A DNA stretch of 64,000 nt from Dromaius novaehollandiae (lineage: Eukaryota; Chordata; Aves; Casuariiformes; Dromaiidae). The notes under the pieces were generated by a model. The model worked only from the letters and a program-made list of their open reading frames with translations. It searched no databases and was not told the origin of the DNA. Positions 36,090-53,110 of this stretch are shown here, in pieces. Where the stretch lies: positions 14,075,404 through 14,139,403 of the forward strand of contig NC_088103.1 in NCBI RefSeq assembly GCF_036370855.1. Direction: 5' to 3'. The stretch's first letter is position 1. The number at the start of each line of letters is the position of its first letter. The position numbers were made by a program, and so were the translations under genes.

Positions 36090-39000
36090 GTATTTCAAGC
36101 GAACAAGTGTGCCTTTTTCTTTCAGAACTTTATCCTCTGAGGCAGAAATAGGTTTGGGGGTGTGCATTCATACTACCTTCTGGCACTGCTGTGCATTTTC
36201 TCTCTGACAAGATAGCAACCCTGGTGCAGTTTTCTGAAGTGATCTTTTTTTTGTGAAGAGTTGCACAGAAAAAGAGGTGTTTTCAAACAGTGCTGAGTGC
36301 ATTTTGCGCAGAGATGCATATTTGCTAAGAGCTGGTGAAACCTGTCAATTTGAGATTATGTGCATACGAAGTACATATTCCAGTCTATCAAAGATGGTGA
36401 CAGAGCAAAAGCAATCCTATTTTGAGTCCACAGAAACTATGTGGCTAAAAATGTTCCTGAAGTGTCAGCTCTGTGTCAGCCCAAGGCTTGCTCGTGGCAG
36501 TGACTTTGTGTTTAATACTAGCCTCTGTGCTATTCTATCTGAGGAGCTGCAGTGGGAACAGGGGACCAAGACTACTTCTCCAGCAAATTAGAGCTAGAAG
36601 TCCCATGCACACCAGACTGCTTACTGGCCCAGGCAGGACTTAGTTCTGCCTGCTGGCCTCCCTTGCACTCTCAGGCTCCCAGAGAACTGACTGGGGATGG
36701 ATTGGGAGGCTTTTCTGGCTCCCACGCCATACGCTGAAACAGAGACTCAGCTGGTCCTGGCTAGTGTGGAGGGGTGCGTTTTGCTCAGTCCTTTCACAGC
36801 AGGGATCAAATACAGCCAGACAGTCAATAGCAGATGGTGACCTCAGCTTTGGTTCCTGCGCAGGACCCGTAGGTGCCTCCTTGGTAGAACAGGAGGAACT
36901 GTGAATTTAGTGTAAACCAGCAGAACTGTTTGGTGCATCCCTTCCAGATGTTTCTGAAGCCAGAGGTGTTATGAAAATGTGCTGGGTGTTGTGGATAAAA
37001 TTGCAGTTATTTTGTCATTAAAGGCCTCCTCTCACTAGAGGAATCTGAAAGCCTCTGGCCAGTCGATAGCACTGCACTGAGATCACACGGAGAGCACAGT
37101 CAGCTGGACTGTTTTGCCCTTCTCATCTTGTGCATTTAGTTGTGCTGATATTGCTCCTGCTCTTCTGCATTCTCAATTACTGTTCTGCATTTAGGAGAGG
37201 GTTTCATGTCCCATGAAACATGCTTGTTTGGTTGGGCAATTTATTTTTATTTTCAAACAAGTACATATTTTAAAATTCTACTGTACCTCCATAATACTGA
37301 CACATTTTAGGATCTGTCTGAAGCTGTTGTTCTGCAATATGTATTGTGCATAAAAAGATAGTTTTATACTATTTTTACTGTCAAATGATGCAGCTTTGCC
37401 TGCTGCTATATAGCCAAGACAATCCCCAGAGGTACCTGAAATCTAACATTGAGACATCAGCTGTTGAAAGGAAAAGGGGGGAGTGAGAGTGACAAGGATT
37501 AGTGAAGAAGAACAAAATGTTAAACTGTGCTACAACACCTAACACTAAAAAATGATTTGGGGTAGATTTCAACAGCAGAAAGTAACCAACGGAGGTAATT
37601 TTTAATTTTTTGTTTGTTTGCTTTTACTCTTGATTCTTAATAACCAATTAGTGTATAAAAATTAGAACTCCATACAACTACGTTGTGCTTTTGTAGCTGA
37701 GATTTTTCAGCTCTGCGTACATGACTGACCTTTTAAATTGTTCTGTAAACCACCTTTTCAACACCTGACATGGAAAAAGTTAAATGTTTCCCAAACAGAA
37801 CTCCTTTATAAAAAAGCAAACAACAATGAAATAATGAAACCTGTGTATATATTCCTGAGAACTAATGTTTTCAGCTTTTAAAAAAATTGTTATTAGGCAA
37901 GGAGTAAGATCAGATGACACCAAAATAGACATCAGTGAGGAACCCCTGCCCCAGAAGAACAATCTTATAAGCGTAAATTGGTTGTGGTTCTTTGTCCTAC
38001 TCACTTTTCGATTAGTTGGAATTCTCTTGATTTTTGAAAGAAAACTTCCTAATTCTATGCAATGGCAGCACTATCCTGAAAGATTCTCACAGAGAACTCT
38101 GTATTGTAAATTAAATGTTTGCACAAATTAATATTTTAAAATATTTTTAAAGATTCATTTGCCCATTTTCTTTTCTTTTTGTATTCATGTGAAGAAAAGT
38201 TGAGTTGAAAGAATTTTCTGTTGGTTAACTCTGCTGTTTGATAATAGTTATATGAAACTGCAATGGAACAGAGGCTTGAAAAAGAATAATAGGAAGTTAA
38301 ATTGATCTATTTCAAGATGAGATATTTTAGTTGGTCCTTAAGTTATTTAACATTAAAACGATTGATTTTTAATTGCGAGTCATTCTGGACTTCTGGAGGA
38401 GAGTGAGGTTTACAACACTGATACAAAATGAATCAAGGATGTCTGCTGGTTAGAGCAAAGATCAAAGACTTTTCAGCTATACATATCTTTGGTGTAGATC
38501 ATAATTTTGAACTGAACCATTTTATTTTGTATATAACTTTTAAATCCTGTACCAGAATGTGAGCTACATTGATAATCAACTAAATGGTAGCTAAATCTTT
38601 TTTCAAGCTCTAGCTGTTCCGGGAAGGATAGTGTTCCATACAAGAGAGTGCAGCTCTTGCCCTAAAGGGCCTGGGCCTCAGCTGTGGGAAGCCTTCAGGC
38701 CCTGCTGGAGTACAAACGAGAGGACAGTTGTCATTAAGAAAGGTGCAGAGTGCAGTGTTCAGTGAGACTTGTGACACCGGGTTTGGGAACTAGTCGGATG
38801 ACTGTTAGGAGCTGACAATAGGAGTCGTGCATCACAGAACGTGCGGTTTTAGTAGAATCTCTTTAAGGGCCGTTTTGTTCATCAGTTATTCAATGGTCAT
38901 CCTAAAAAAAAGAAAGAAAAGGTGGAGAAGGGGGGACAAACAGGAGGGGTATAAAATCATGAAACACCTGCTATGTTTAAAGAGGCCAAACCACAAAATC

Positions 39001-39812
39001 TCAATGTGAAATAGCAAAGAGTATGGTTTTCAGAACAAAATGCCCTCTCCCCCCAAAAGGCTTATGAGTACAGTTATTCAATGAGAAAAATCCAGAGAAA
39101 ATTGAAATTGGCTAGTGAATGATTCAGTAACCCAGAAACGGATGACCACCTATTCCTGTCAGTGTCACTAGCGCATTGCAAGTCTCTGGGAGCTGGTGAC
39201 CGCTTTAGCAGTTCACCTCGGACAGTCCATTTTTAGCTGCAAGGGTGCAGAAAAAAAGCTTGAGAATGTAAATGTAAAGATCAGGAACTCAAAGGCAAAT
39301 AAACACAGCTTGGATTCTATTACTTTAAAAAAAAAGCCCTCCTGATATTTAAACCAAGCTGAATGTTTAATGGCTGGGGATGTTATTGCCGCCTTAGTCA
39401 CAGGGAGGAGGAGAAGCAGCTCTGTTTGCAGTTGTGATGCCCTGGCAAACGCTGCCTCGCCGAGCAGAGCCGGGCGGCAGCCAGGCAGGGCCGCGGCTGC
39501 AGTGAGCTGGCGCAGCACCACGCGCCTGCCCGGCCCGGCTGGCAAAGCTGCCCCGAGCGTCCCGGGGGCTGCGGGGCCCCTCCGGCGGGGAGCCCGAGCA
39601 CCCGACCCGTGGCGAGGCCCTTCTTCCAGTCCCCGCCGTCTTACTGTCTGTCCTCAGATTTTGTATTTTCTATGTGCAAAGACAAGAGCTGACATAAAAG
39701 GCATAATGATTAGGGGAACGGACTTGTGATGAAGACAGCAGTACATAGTATTTTGTGTGTCTTTGTCCCAAGTTATGAAAACCAAACTACTTCTTTAGTG
39801 TTATATGCATTA

Positions 39813-39841
39813 GCATTATTATTGTTATTATTATTATTATA
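39813..39841. repeat. (ATT)n microsatellite
   Basis: Imperfect ATT repeats with one GTT interruption. Confidence 0.8.
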
Positions 39842-39984
39842 TACTTGGCAAACATTTGTCTTATATGTAGTTTGAGGTTTTGCAGTGTGTCTCCCAAGGC
39901 TTTTCTCAGACTGGTTGCTTTCGGTTATCTGTCCTCTGGTTATTGACCCATTTTGGTCCCTCCTTTCCTTGGCTATGAAGCAGT

Positions 39985-40225
39985 GTTTTTATTTAATTAG
40001 CATTGAATTTCATGTTGTTATATTCAGCCTACAGTCCTAAGATGTCCTAGCCAATTCTGTAGTTTGTGTTTCCACCTGCCTCCTTTGATTTTGAAATTGT
40101 CAGCAATGTTGAGCCTAGTTGAATATAAGCCTGCCTTGAGATTACTAATGAAAAGAGCTAATAAAATAGGTCCAAATGCTTAGCCCTCTTGAGATTGTTT
40201 CTCATGTGTAAAATCAATATTAATG
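39985..40225 (-). mobile_element. CR1 LINE reverse-transcriptase fragment, degraded
   Basis: On the - strand, the sequence around 40,083-40,120 reads IADNFKIKG, a decayed form of the CR1 RT active-site box FADDTKLG. Around 39,990-40,020 it reads NNMKFNA, matching the CR1 (W)NMKFN motif about 100-150 bp downstream of that box. The DNA upstream of the box also resembles the CR1 stretch encoding the GPVLFNIFIND region. The catalytic aspartate pair is lost (DN) and there are stops, so it is inactive. The ends are approximate. Confidence 0.65.
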
Positions 40226-41362
40226 ATCGCTCCCTGTTTACTACTAGCCACTCAGTTGCTTCAGGCTTAATAGTTTTTGAAAGAATTATCCTTGTATTAA
40301 TTGCAGAACTAGCAGCAGATAGAACAGCTAGCTGTTTTATAATGCACCTAAATTCTAGATAGCAGGTTCTCTCTTAACGTGAATGGCAGATAATTTTTAG
40401 AGCAATTAACTCATGCAAACATTCAGGACAAAATGCTGTTAGTGGTTTTGTAGTGCTCTTGTGTTTAGGCAACAGACGAAAGGGTTCTGCTCCTGCTGAA
40501 GTTAATAGCAGGGCTGTCCTTTGATGTTAGGAGAGCAGGGATTGATATGACGGGTAGAAATGCTATGTTTGTTATATTTTTAAAAAGTAGAGGCTAATTA
40601 TTAAATATACTTATGTGAGTTGGCAATAAAAAGAAGAGTGATTGACTTTCTGCAGAAAGGCAATGCCTCCCCTGCCCAGTCTCCATCATTTTTCACATCA
40701 CTTCATCGTGGTGGCTGAGCTCTCCTCCAAAAGCTTTGAACACTTGGCTGTAATGACTATAGATCTGGGGTGATCTGGCAGAGACTGTGAAAAATTACAT
40801 TAGCTCCATGTGTTCCCTGCTATTCTGACCCAGATAAAATGCTCAAGTGTCAGGAACAGATCTTCTTGGAAAGAAGGAAAAAGGAGAGGAGAGAAACACC
40901 AGTTAAATAGTGTGTTCTCGACAGCAGACACCTACAAATTTATTGATTGATCACCAGCACTGACAAATTATTGTCAAAAAATCAACTTTCCTCTTTGTGG
41001 TACTGAGATTTTTATTGGGATTTGGAACAGAACTAAACTGCTTCTCTTGTGAACCCCACTTAGCAGGATCCCCATCCTCCCAGCCTGCCTGGTGCTGGGT
41101 GTTTGGCCCGGCAGAGCGAGGAGGGTGCGACGTGGGAAGAGCCCACGTCTGCCACCACCACTAGCGAAGCGCTGCGCTTTTCTGCAGCCTCTCTGCAGCA
41201 GTTCGACAGAGGCACAGCATCCAGCCATAATTTCCTGCTGGCTGATCAGACTGTTTTTCCCTCTCATTTTAGAGATAGCACCTTTTTCAGCTTTTATGGT
41301 GTGTTAACCATGGTATCACAGTAGTTGAATATTTAGGCGTTTCACTGCAGATCTGTCATTCC

Positions 41363-41363
<1 letters not shown>

Positions 41364-41400
<37 letters not shown>
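41364..41400. repeat. (TG)n microsatellite
   Basis: About 18 uninterrupted TG units, then a mixed GTGCGTGCGCAC end. Confidence 0.92.
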
Positions 41401-41402
<2 letters not shown>

Positions 41403-42316
41403 CACGTGCGTGCGCACATCTGTCTGTCTCCGCTGTTTGCATAGTTGAAACTTTCTGTTGTGTATCTGTCACTGGCCAAGACAAATCTATTTCTCTTTTT
41501 GGATGAATAGTTAAAAAGCTGAGGCATGCTCTCTCTGGATTTCCGCAAATTTTTGAGTATTGTGTCTAGAATGATTGTTCTTTTCATATGTAACAACAAA
41601 ATCATATTTAATGTATAGGGAGGAATACAGTGATCTACGAACTGATCTGTCAAATGTAGGTTAATAACATCTAGCTGCCATTTATAGATTTTTCCTTAAG
41701 AGGGAATGAGACAAGTATTTCTTTAGTTTTCAGTGATTACAGCTAATCATGTTATCCTAATAAAATTTGGAAAATGCTCTGGGAAAACACTGCACTGCTA
41801 TCTGTGGGACCTCTATACCAGCACCTTCTACGCATATGTTGGTGTTGTCTTTTGCCCAGAGCTCTCCTCCCCAAAACCCAAGCCATGAAATACTCCTCAT
41901 GTACATGCAATATGGCTTTGCTATTCAAGCAAAAAACCTTGTTTAGTCTTTCTGTTAACCAGTATGCCCAGAATAATTTTTCAAATATAGACTCTGATCC
42001 TGCAGCTCATGAAGATCACTGCCTTACTGAATCAGACCACAGTTTTTACCGTTGGAAACTTCCCAGCTAAGGGTGCAATTGTTCTTTCAATATCCCATTA
42101 ATGTGTATTTGTGGTTCATTTAAAACTGCATTCATATATAAATTTGGATCCTGTTCTTGCTAAGTCAATGCCAAACCCCATTGGCCTCAGTGTGGGCAGA
42201 AACAGAATTTCAGTATTACTATTTATTTGTGGGGAATAGATTATTAAATGGATACCTATCTGTACCCTTGCCATGAAATCCTGACTCATAATCTTATAAA
42301 TAACTTTTTTAAATAG

Positions 42317-42400
42317 GATATGACAAAAAAGCAAATGACTTTGGAAAAAATCAGTCTTCAGAAATGTCTACTATATTTTGAGAATATTCATGGACGACCT
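42317..42400 (+). CDS. FAM13C: FAM13C exon 9 of window (84 nt, symmetric)
   Basis: Residues 395-422. The acceptor is tttaaatag and the donor CCT|gtaagt. Phase 0 both sides, exactly 28 codons. It encodes DMTKKQMTLEKISLQKCLLY then FENIHGRP. FAM13A has a clear homologue of this helix (xxLQKALLYYESIHGRP from memory), directly followed by VTK as here. I do not recall this segment in the main human FAM13C isoform, so it may be a cassette exon. Confidence 0.93.
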
Positions 42401-44937
42401 GTAAGTATACCATGGAAAGACAGATAAATTTAAAATGATATAATTTCTCTAACAAATAGTTTTGAAATCACATATTAAATATATTTGGATGAATTTTATG
42501 ATTAACATAATGTTAGTAATTTCAAAATAACCTTCAGATATAAATGTTATTCCTTGAAACTCATGAATTTGGATTGTATTTTAAAAAATAAAGTAAAAAA
42601 GCAAGTTTCCACTGGCCCTGTATCACTCTTTATGAGTGAAAGTTGCAGATTTGGATGATAAAGACTAAGGACTATATATCCACAGTAGACTTGGCTCATG
42701 CCTATTGTAATTGTTGGTTTCTGTAATCAGTCTTGTAATATCATGCTACAACATCCGAAAGGTTAAAATATTCAGCAGCTGTGAAAGGTTTACAGGGCAC
42801 AATCTGAGATTTGAAATACAAAAATGAAATGACTTATCATCTGTGCTTTCCTTTATTTCATAGCAGCACTTAAAACTGTTAATTACAGTCCTTTCAAGGA
42901 CTCAATATTAAAGGGAATTCGTTGGTGAGTAGGCATACACATTTGTGACTGTTGCATAAGAAATGGAGGTACAAAACAAAAAATTGCCACCATTGATGAT
43001 ACCATGATTTGAAAATCTGTCTATCAGCAACTGAGGAGGAATTCCTGTTTGACTTCTATGAATGTCTGTATTCATATGACTCTCTCTGTTTCTGACTTGT
43101 AATTGTTGAGGTGGAGGAAGAGGGGAGCAGCATGAGCATGTGTGTACAAGAATATGTTGGTTCTTAAAGATTATCACAATCTGAATCTGATCTCTCTGCA
43201 TCTTGGATAAAATGATTTTTGTCTATCCTCTGTGGACTTGGAATGATAGATGAGGGATAGAGAGAATAAATTGGAAGGGTATGAAGCAATGGTATTTTCT
43301 AAGAAACAGAAAAAAAAAGAAAATGAGTTATTAGTCCTATATAAAAGGTAAAAGAGACATGAAGATTCAAAGATAGAAAAGAGAATAATAGGGCATGCTT
43401 TTGTAGCATGGGGTTCAGAGGGGTTGTTTCTTACTGAAGTAGAAGCAGCTCCAATGCAGAAGCAGCAGATGCTACCTGCATAAGGAAAGAACTAATCTGT
43501 GACAAAAAGGGGCGAGGAAGCAATCCCAGATCTGCCCAACAGCTCTGACCTAAGGTCACAGAAAGTTCAGGGACAGCTCGGAATTTAAAGCAGAGAAATG
43601 AAGTTAGATACCTACTTGGCAAGACTTTTACACCTTTTGCTATTAGGAAAAAATAAGCAATCTAGAGATTGCCTCACAGTCTGAGTTACTTACTTGAATT
43701 ATCACGTATCTTAGAGGAGCAAAATTTAATCTTTTTATCTGTATTCATGTATTTTCCTCTGGGAAAGGGGTGGAGAGCCTGCATGCAGCAAGAGCAGCCA
43801 GACAGTGAGGCCCAGGTTCAGTTGCAAGTGCAGGCTCTGTGCCAAGCTCAGAGCTGGAGGGACCCAGGGAAGAGAGAGCTGCTGGGCCCTTCGCTGGCCG
43901 GAGAAGCTCACACGTGCACGATCTCCAGCTCTTTCTCTGTTTCTGAGCAACTGTCGACTATTGTCCATACTGTCAGCCAGACTGTATCTCTTCAAAGCTG
44001 CCCTGTATTCATTCATCTGAGCATGTGCAGGTGTGTTTCAATGCAGTAGAGCAACTGGAGTTCCCAAAGGCAGTGAAATTGTCCCCAGTGGGGACAGATG
44101 GGCAGAAACAAGTTGAGGAGCAGAGGCTGATGGTGGACTTAGTTTTCAAATGATCCTGTGTTGACATTTAATCATTTAGGAACAGGATGTTGTTCTGTTT
44201 TTCTTGTGGGATTTGCTCTTTTTTCCATAATACAGTAAGTTGGTCTACTGCATAAGTAGCTTCCATGAGGTTAATGGTACTTTTGTATTTGCAAATACTT
44301 TTGGCTGGATCAGGCTCTTAATACCCGATCTAAACTAATATTCTTCTTCAAATCAATACTTCTAGTACTCAAGTGCATAATGGAGCAAACTAAATGAAGA
44401 GGTTTGTCCTGACAGTGGAATGCAATGCCAGGGAGGGATGTGCACAGCAGGGCCAGCTCGCTCACTGCGGCTGGGTAGCTATATCGTCAGAGCTCTCCAT
44501 CCTGCTGGGACGCTGAATATACTGGCCTCGGCAGAGTATCATGTTACTGTACCTAGGCTGTTTCCATTATTACAGTATGTGAGATACCAGTGCAATGCAC
44601 AGTGGAGGAAGTACCTTCAGACTGTATTAGCATCTTCAGAATGAGAACTGAATAGTTTACTATTTTGGATAGTTTACCCTCTGCCTGGATGGAACGGCCT
44701 GAGGAAGTGACGACTCCACTTTGTATACTTTCCATTAGAAAACAGGCTTGCATTTTCCAATTCAGAAATACATGACTGCTTCTATGGATCATACTACAGT
44801 TGCCTTGGAATACCTATGGAAGCAAAACACACGAGGCCAAACTCTTCTCAGCTTTACAGGAGCAAATGAGAAGAGATTTTGTTTGTTTGTTTGTTTTCTC
44901 TTCTAGAGGAGTGTATTTTATTATGATTTCTTTTTAG
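42401..44937 (+). other. FAM13C intron (2.5 kb)
   Basis: Non-coding. A (GTTT)n run lies at about 44,877-44,896, just before the acceptor region. No gene or transposon was recognised. Confidence 0.7.
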
Positions 44938-46310
<1,373 letters not shown>

Positions 46311-46510
46311 CAGGAGGAGGAAGACACAGATGAGGACCATTCTCAAAGCAGCCATGAGTTATCATCCAGTCCAATATCTTGCCTTCCTGTCGATGAGCAC
46401 CTTTGTTACTCACAGGAGGAGAGTGAGCCTGCATATGTTTCACCTCTGGATGAAAAGAAAGTTTTCAGACAAACAGCCTTGTCTATGTCCAATTTACATG
46501 AGGCAACAAT
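46311..46510 (+). CDS. FAM13C: FAM13C exon 11 of window, acidic linker
   Basis: Residues 455-520 plus two nucleotides. The acceptor region reads gcaag|CAG|GAG, a tandem NAGNAG. The first site (start 46,311) includes Gln and matches human IQEEEDSDED; the second (start 46,314) would drop that Gln. The donor is ACAAT|gtgagc. It encodes an acidic stretch QEEEDTDEDHSQ, a Ser-rich linker and the conserved ALSMSNLHEAT. Confidence 0.92.
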
Positions 46511-49034
<2,524 letters not shown>

Positions 49035-49619
49035 AATGAGTGCAATGCAGTGGTATTGTTCTCACTAGGGAAAAAGAAAAAAAAAGGAAGTAATTTAACA
49101 GGTCTTGGTCTGCTGCACAATTATTTGACACACTGAGATTCTGATGCACTTTACCAATTATACTCGCTGGGATGAGAGAGGACAGCAATATGCAAGAATA
49201 TTAAGCACGGGTGAGTGGACTATAATCTATTTTTTTTCCTTTTGAAAAAGCCTTGAAGTGCACTGTGAAAATGTTAGAAATTAAAAGGACACTGAAGTAT
49301 TGCAGACCCTCTGTCTGCCCTGCTTTTACTTTAAAAAAGTGTGAGGAAATGCTCTCCTGGTTTTTACTATATCTTAGTATACAGTAATGTGCCACACATT
49401 TCCTACAAGAATTAATTAACATTAAATTTACAACTATTGTCAGTTCTCAGTGTGCTGATTTACTAGTTTAAAAGCAACATCAGCTTAAGCAAACAAACAG
49501 TCTGTCAAGATAGAGTTGCCATTCAATTCCAATAGCTTCAAAGGAAGGTGCATACACAGAGCCAGTGCCAGAATTTGGACTAAAATTCTTGGAGCAGAGC
49601 AAAGTGATGCTGCCTATGC

Positions 49620-49638
49620 AAAAAAAAAAAAAAAAAAA
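49620..49638. repeat. A-homopolymer run in 3' UTR
   Basis: About 19 A in a row inside the FAM13C 3' UTR. It could cause internal oligo-dT priming in cDNA data. Confidence 0.85.
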
Positions 49639-50826
49639 GAAGGAAAATGACTGCCAAATGCAACTATTGTTTTTTTAGAAATGAGAAAAAGTGTGTGGAA
49701 AACAAAACAGATACAGTTTACCAGGAAGAGGTAAAACAAAGGTACTGGATGCTGTCCTTTTCTGCTATGGTTTACAGGACCTGGCTTATGATGCTTAAAA
49801 TTCAGTAAATAGATCAACTACATGCTCATTTTTATTTCTGTATTAAACTGTGCACTTTATTTTGCCTGATGCTATAACATTTGCTTTTCTAACTACCAAA
49901 GCTTGTTTAGAAGCATGCACTTTGTTAAATGTTGAAGTATTTCCTGTGTTACAAATTGCCACATATCTATATGAAAACAAGACTAGATTATTGCATTATG
50001 CTAAGATATTTTGGATAGATAAAGTACACGGTATATAATTGAGTGTCATAGTTATTTGGTGAGGAACGCTAGACTTATTGTTTACAAAAAACAAGATTAT
50101 AAAAAAGCTATTTTTCCATTGGAATTATGCATCTTTCTTAAATTTCAGAGCACTACACTTTGTAATATTATGGAGGGTTTTTTTTTCACTATTTGTGCTA
50201 GACCATTTGTGTGAAAAGCAGTCTATAAACAGAAGGATTATCAGCATTTTTGTACTGGAAATCAGAAGCAGGGATTCTGGGAAATACCTAGTCCAGACAT
50301 AAAGGAGGGAAGGAACAGAAAACTTTAAAAAAGAGTGGAATAAGTTGAATCATGTTTAGTCTTTTGCTTTACCTGTCATTTTGTATTGATCACATAGTAT
50401 AAGCAACCTGTTTTCTATATTGGTAAGAAAATTTTCATTTTATAAAGCCTATTACGTACCAACCATGTTTGTATTTATATTGTATGTAGTGGTTCAGCAT
50501 GTTTTTGAAAAAAATACACATTTTCAAGTAATTTGGAGGAAAAAGTATGACCACTAAAAAAAGAAATTTTTATTTCTCTGAGATTTGTTGTTTCAGTGTA
50601 CTGACTTAATAATTTATAACTTAGCTTTTATGAATCAGAATGGTCTCCTTCGTAAATCTGTTTTAATTAAAGTCATCTAGAGCAACAGGAACAGATACAG
50701 AGCTATTTGAAGTTTACAAACTACATCTTTGATAAGGGAAAATGATTTCATGACATGTATACAATTGATATTAAAATGTAATCTATATATTCTATATGAT
50801 TGTATAATATTTTATACAACAGTACA

Positions 50827-50832
50827 AATAAA
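50827..50832 (+). terminator. poly(A) signal AATAAA, likely distal FAM13C
   Basis: Canonical hexamer 1.8 kb after the FAM13C stop, followed within about 30-50 nt by T/GT-containing sequence (tatgtcgag...tttctgttttc). Confidence 0.55.
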
Positions 50833-51363
50833 ATATTTTTCTATTATATTTATTATGTCGAGACACAGTTTCTGTTTTCAGTAAGCTAATATAAATAACA
50901 TAAATAACACTGTCAAACAACACGTTGGAAGTGCTGACATTTCTAGGCTTTGAGATTTAAATCATGCTGCAATTACAACCTTTCATGCTGTTTGGAGTTA
51001 TCCCAGTATTTGTTCAGTAGTTAAAATGAATGCATATTTAAACACCGTTTATAAGCCGTTATTTTTATTTTGCTAAAGCAGTTTATATAGGATTTTTTGT
51101 TATGTTTGGCAAGAAACAGAAAACAATTTTTGCAGCATCTAGGTATAAATGGTTGCCAGAAAGAAATCCAGGACTTCTAATCATTTAAAGCATTGGGGGA
51201 ACAGAAGGGAAAGAGGGAGAGAAGAAATACTAAAAATGCTATTGAAGATTTTGAAAACTCGTTTGCTTTTGGTGACAGCGGCATGTGCATGCTTCTGAAG
51301 AGACTGTCTGACTATGGAAATGGACAAGAGAGGTTTGAAGACTCCTAAGTAATAAGGGAAGCT
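50833..51363. other. gap between convergent genes; PHYHIPL 3' UTR
   Basis: Read on the - strand this is the start of the PHYHIPL 3' UTR. AT-rich; no gene of its own. Confidence 0.55.
51064..51069 (-). terminator. candidate PHYHIPL poly(A) signal
   Basis: TTTATT on the + strand is AATAAA on the - strand, about 295 nt after the PHYHIPL stop. A second - strand AATAAA at 50,569-50,574 would put the end inside the FAM13C 3' UTR. Which is used cannot be told from sequence. Confidence 0.4.
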
Positions 51364-52119
<756 letters not shown>

Positions 52120-53067
52120 TTAGGCATAAAATCAAGTGTACCCAGCCTCAGAAAGAGCTGGAACAACTCATGCTAGAGGAAAAAAGATTGCTTTTCCAGT
52201 CTGGCTCCTCTGCCAGCTGTGAGCTGTATGGGTATGATAGGAAGGCAAAGAATAGCACAAACAAAAAAGCCCCCAAACCACCAATATCTTTAATTAGCTG
52301 ATTTGTTTAGCTTTCCACTACAATTCTAACAATAAACACATTTTAGCTTAATCACATGTTGAAAATTACAAGTGAATCTCAATGTGCTGAACATCCTGTT
52401 TGTTAATGCATATTTTTAGCAGAGGCAGTATGTATTTCATATAGGAAACAGCCAGTGAAAGTTATTTCTGAATGATGTTTTTCAGAGAGCTTATAGGAAG
52501 GAATGTACTGCCTGCTATAATTTTTTCCTCAAAATGATAATTTAAGGTCTAATTTGTCTACTGCTGACTTCAATCAAAGCAGAGCTGAGCACAGAATATT
52601 AGGTAATTTGGTTAGTTTCCACTGTGGTTGATGTCCAGCTCCTGCACTCCCTAGTTCTAAGGGGAAAAAAATATACAAGACCAACTTTGTTTTTTTGCAA
52701 GCTGAGGTCAGTCTGGTTCCAGTGAAAAGAAGCGTTCAGCATTACAAGTGAATATTTAAACCCCTAAATTCCAAGTTGCACTCAGCACCATTAGGCTGCT
52801 AAATTTAGGAGAACAGGCCAAAATACCCCATCTAATCCTCTTCAGCACCTGAGATTTTATGTAGAGCAGGCAGTTCCTCAGAACTTGTGCCCTACACTTG
52901 TGACAGTTTTGGCTCTCCACACCTGCAACCATGTTTTAAGAATTAAAACATTCCCTCTTGTGAGTCCTGCAAAGGATTTATTAGGCATACTTGGAGCATG
53001 CCTTACGTACACTGACAGACTAAAAAGAGAGGAGGTTATGGAAGAATCTTAGATCTCTCTCTATCTG

Positions 53068-53082
53068 TTTTTTTTTTTTTTT
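53068..53082. repeat. T-run at left edge of pyrimidine array
   Basis: About 15 T preceded by AGATCTCTCTCTATCTG. It lies about 30 bp before the main array. Confidence 0.85.
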
Positions 53083-53110
53083 GAGGTGTGATGCTAGACA
53101 AGAGAGAAGG

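Larger units (their letters stand above)
36090..42316 (+). other. FAM13C intron (6.2 kb)
   Basis: Non-coding. It contains a strongly CpG-rich patch at about 39,370-39,660, a short (ATT)n at about 39,813-39,841, a reverse-oriented CR1 fragment at about 39,985-40,225, a GC-rich patch at about 41,080-41,220 and a (TG)n microsatellite at 41,364-41,400. Open frames through the CpG-rich patch are chance. Confidence 0.7.
49035..50850 (+). other. FAM13C: FAM13C 3' UTR
   Basis: AT-rich sequence from the stop to a canonical AATAAA at 50,827-50,832, giving a 3' UTR of about 1.8 kb. Earlier ATTAAA hexamers at 49,842-49,847 and 50,666-50,671 could give shorter forms. An A-run lies at about 49,620-49,638. 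The end is inferred, not measured. Confidence 0.6.

Noticed and set aside
36090..36140. Open sequence continuing past the exon 8 donor
   Set aside because: Read-through into intron past AAG|gtattt; it stops soon after.
39370..39729. 119-codon + frame and overlapping - frames
   Set aside because: Fall in the CpG-rich patch, with no splice signals in phase with FAM13C and no family similarity.
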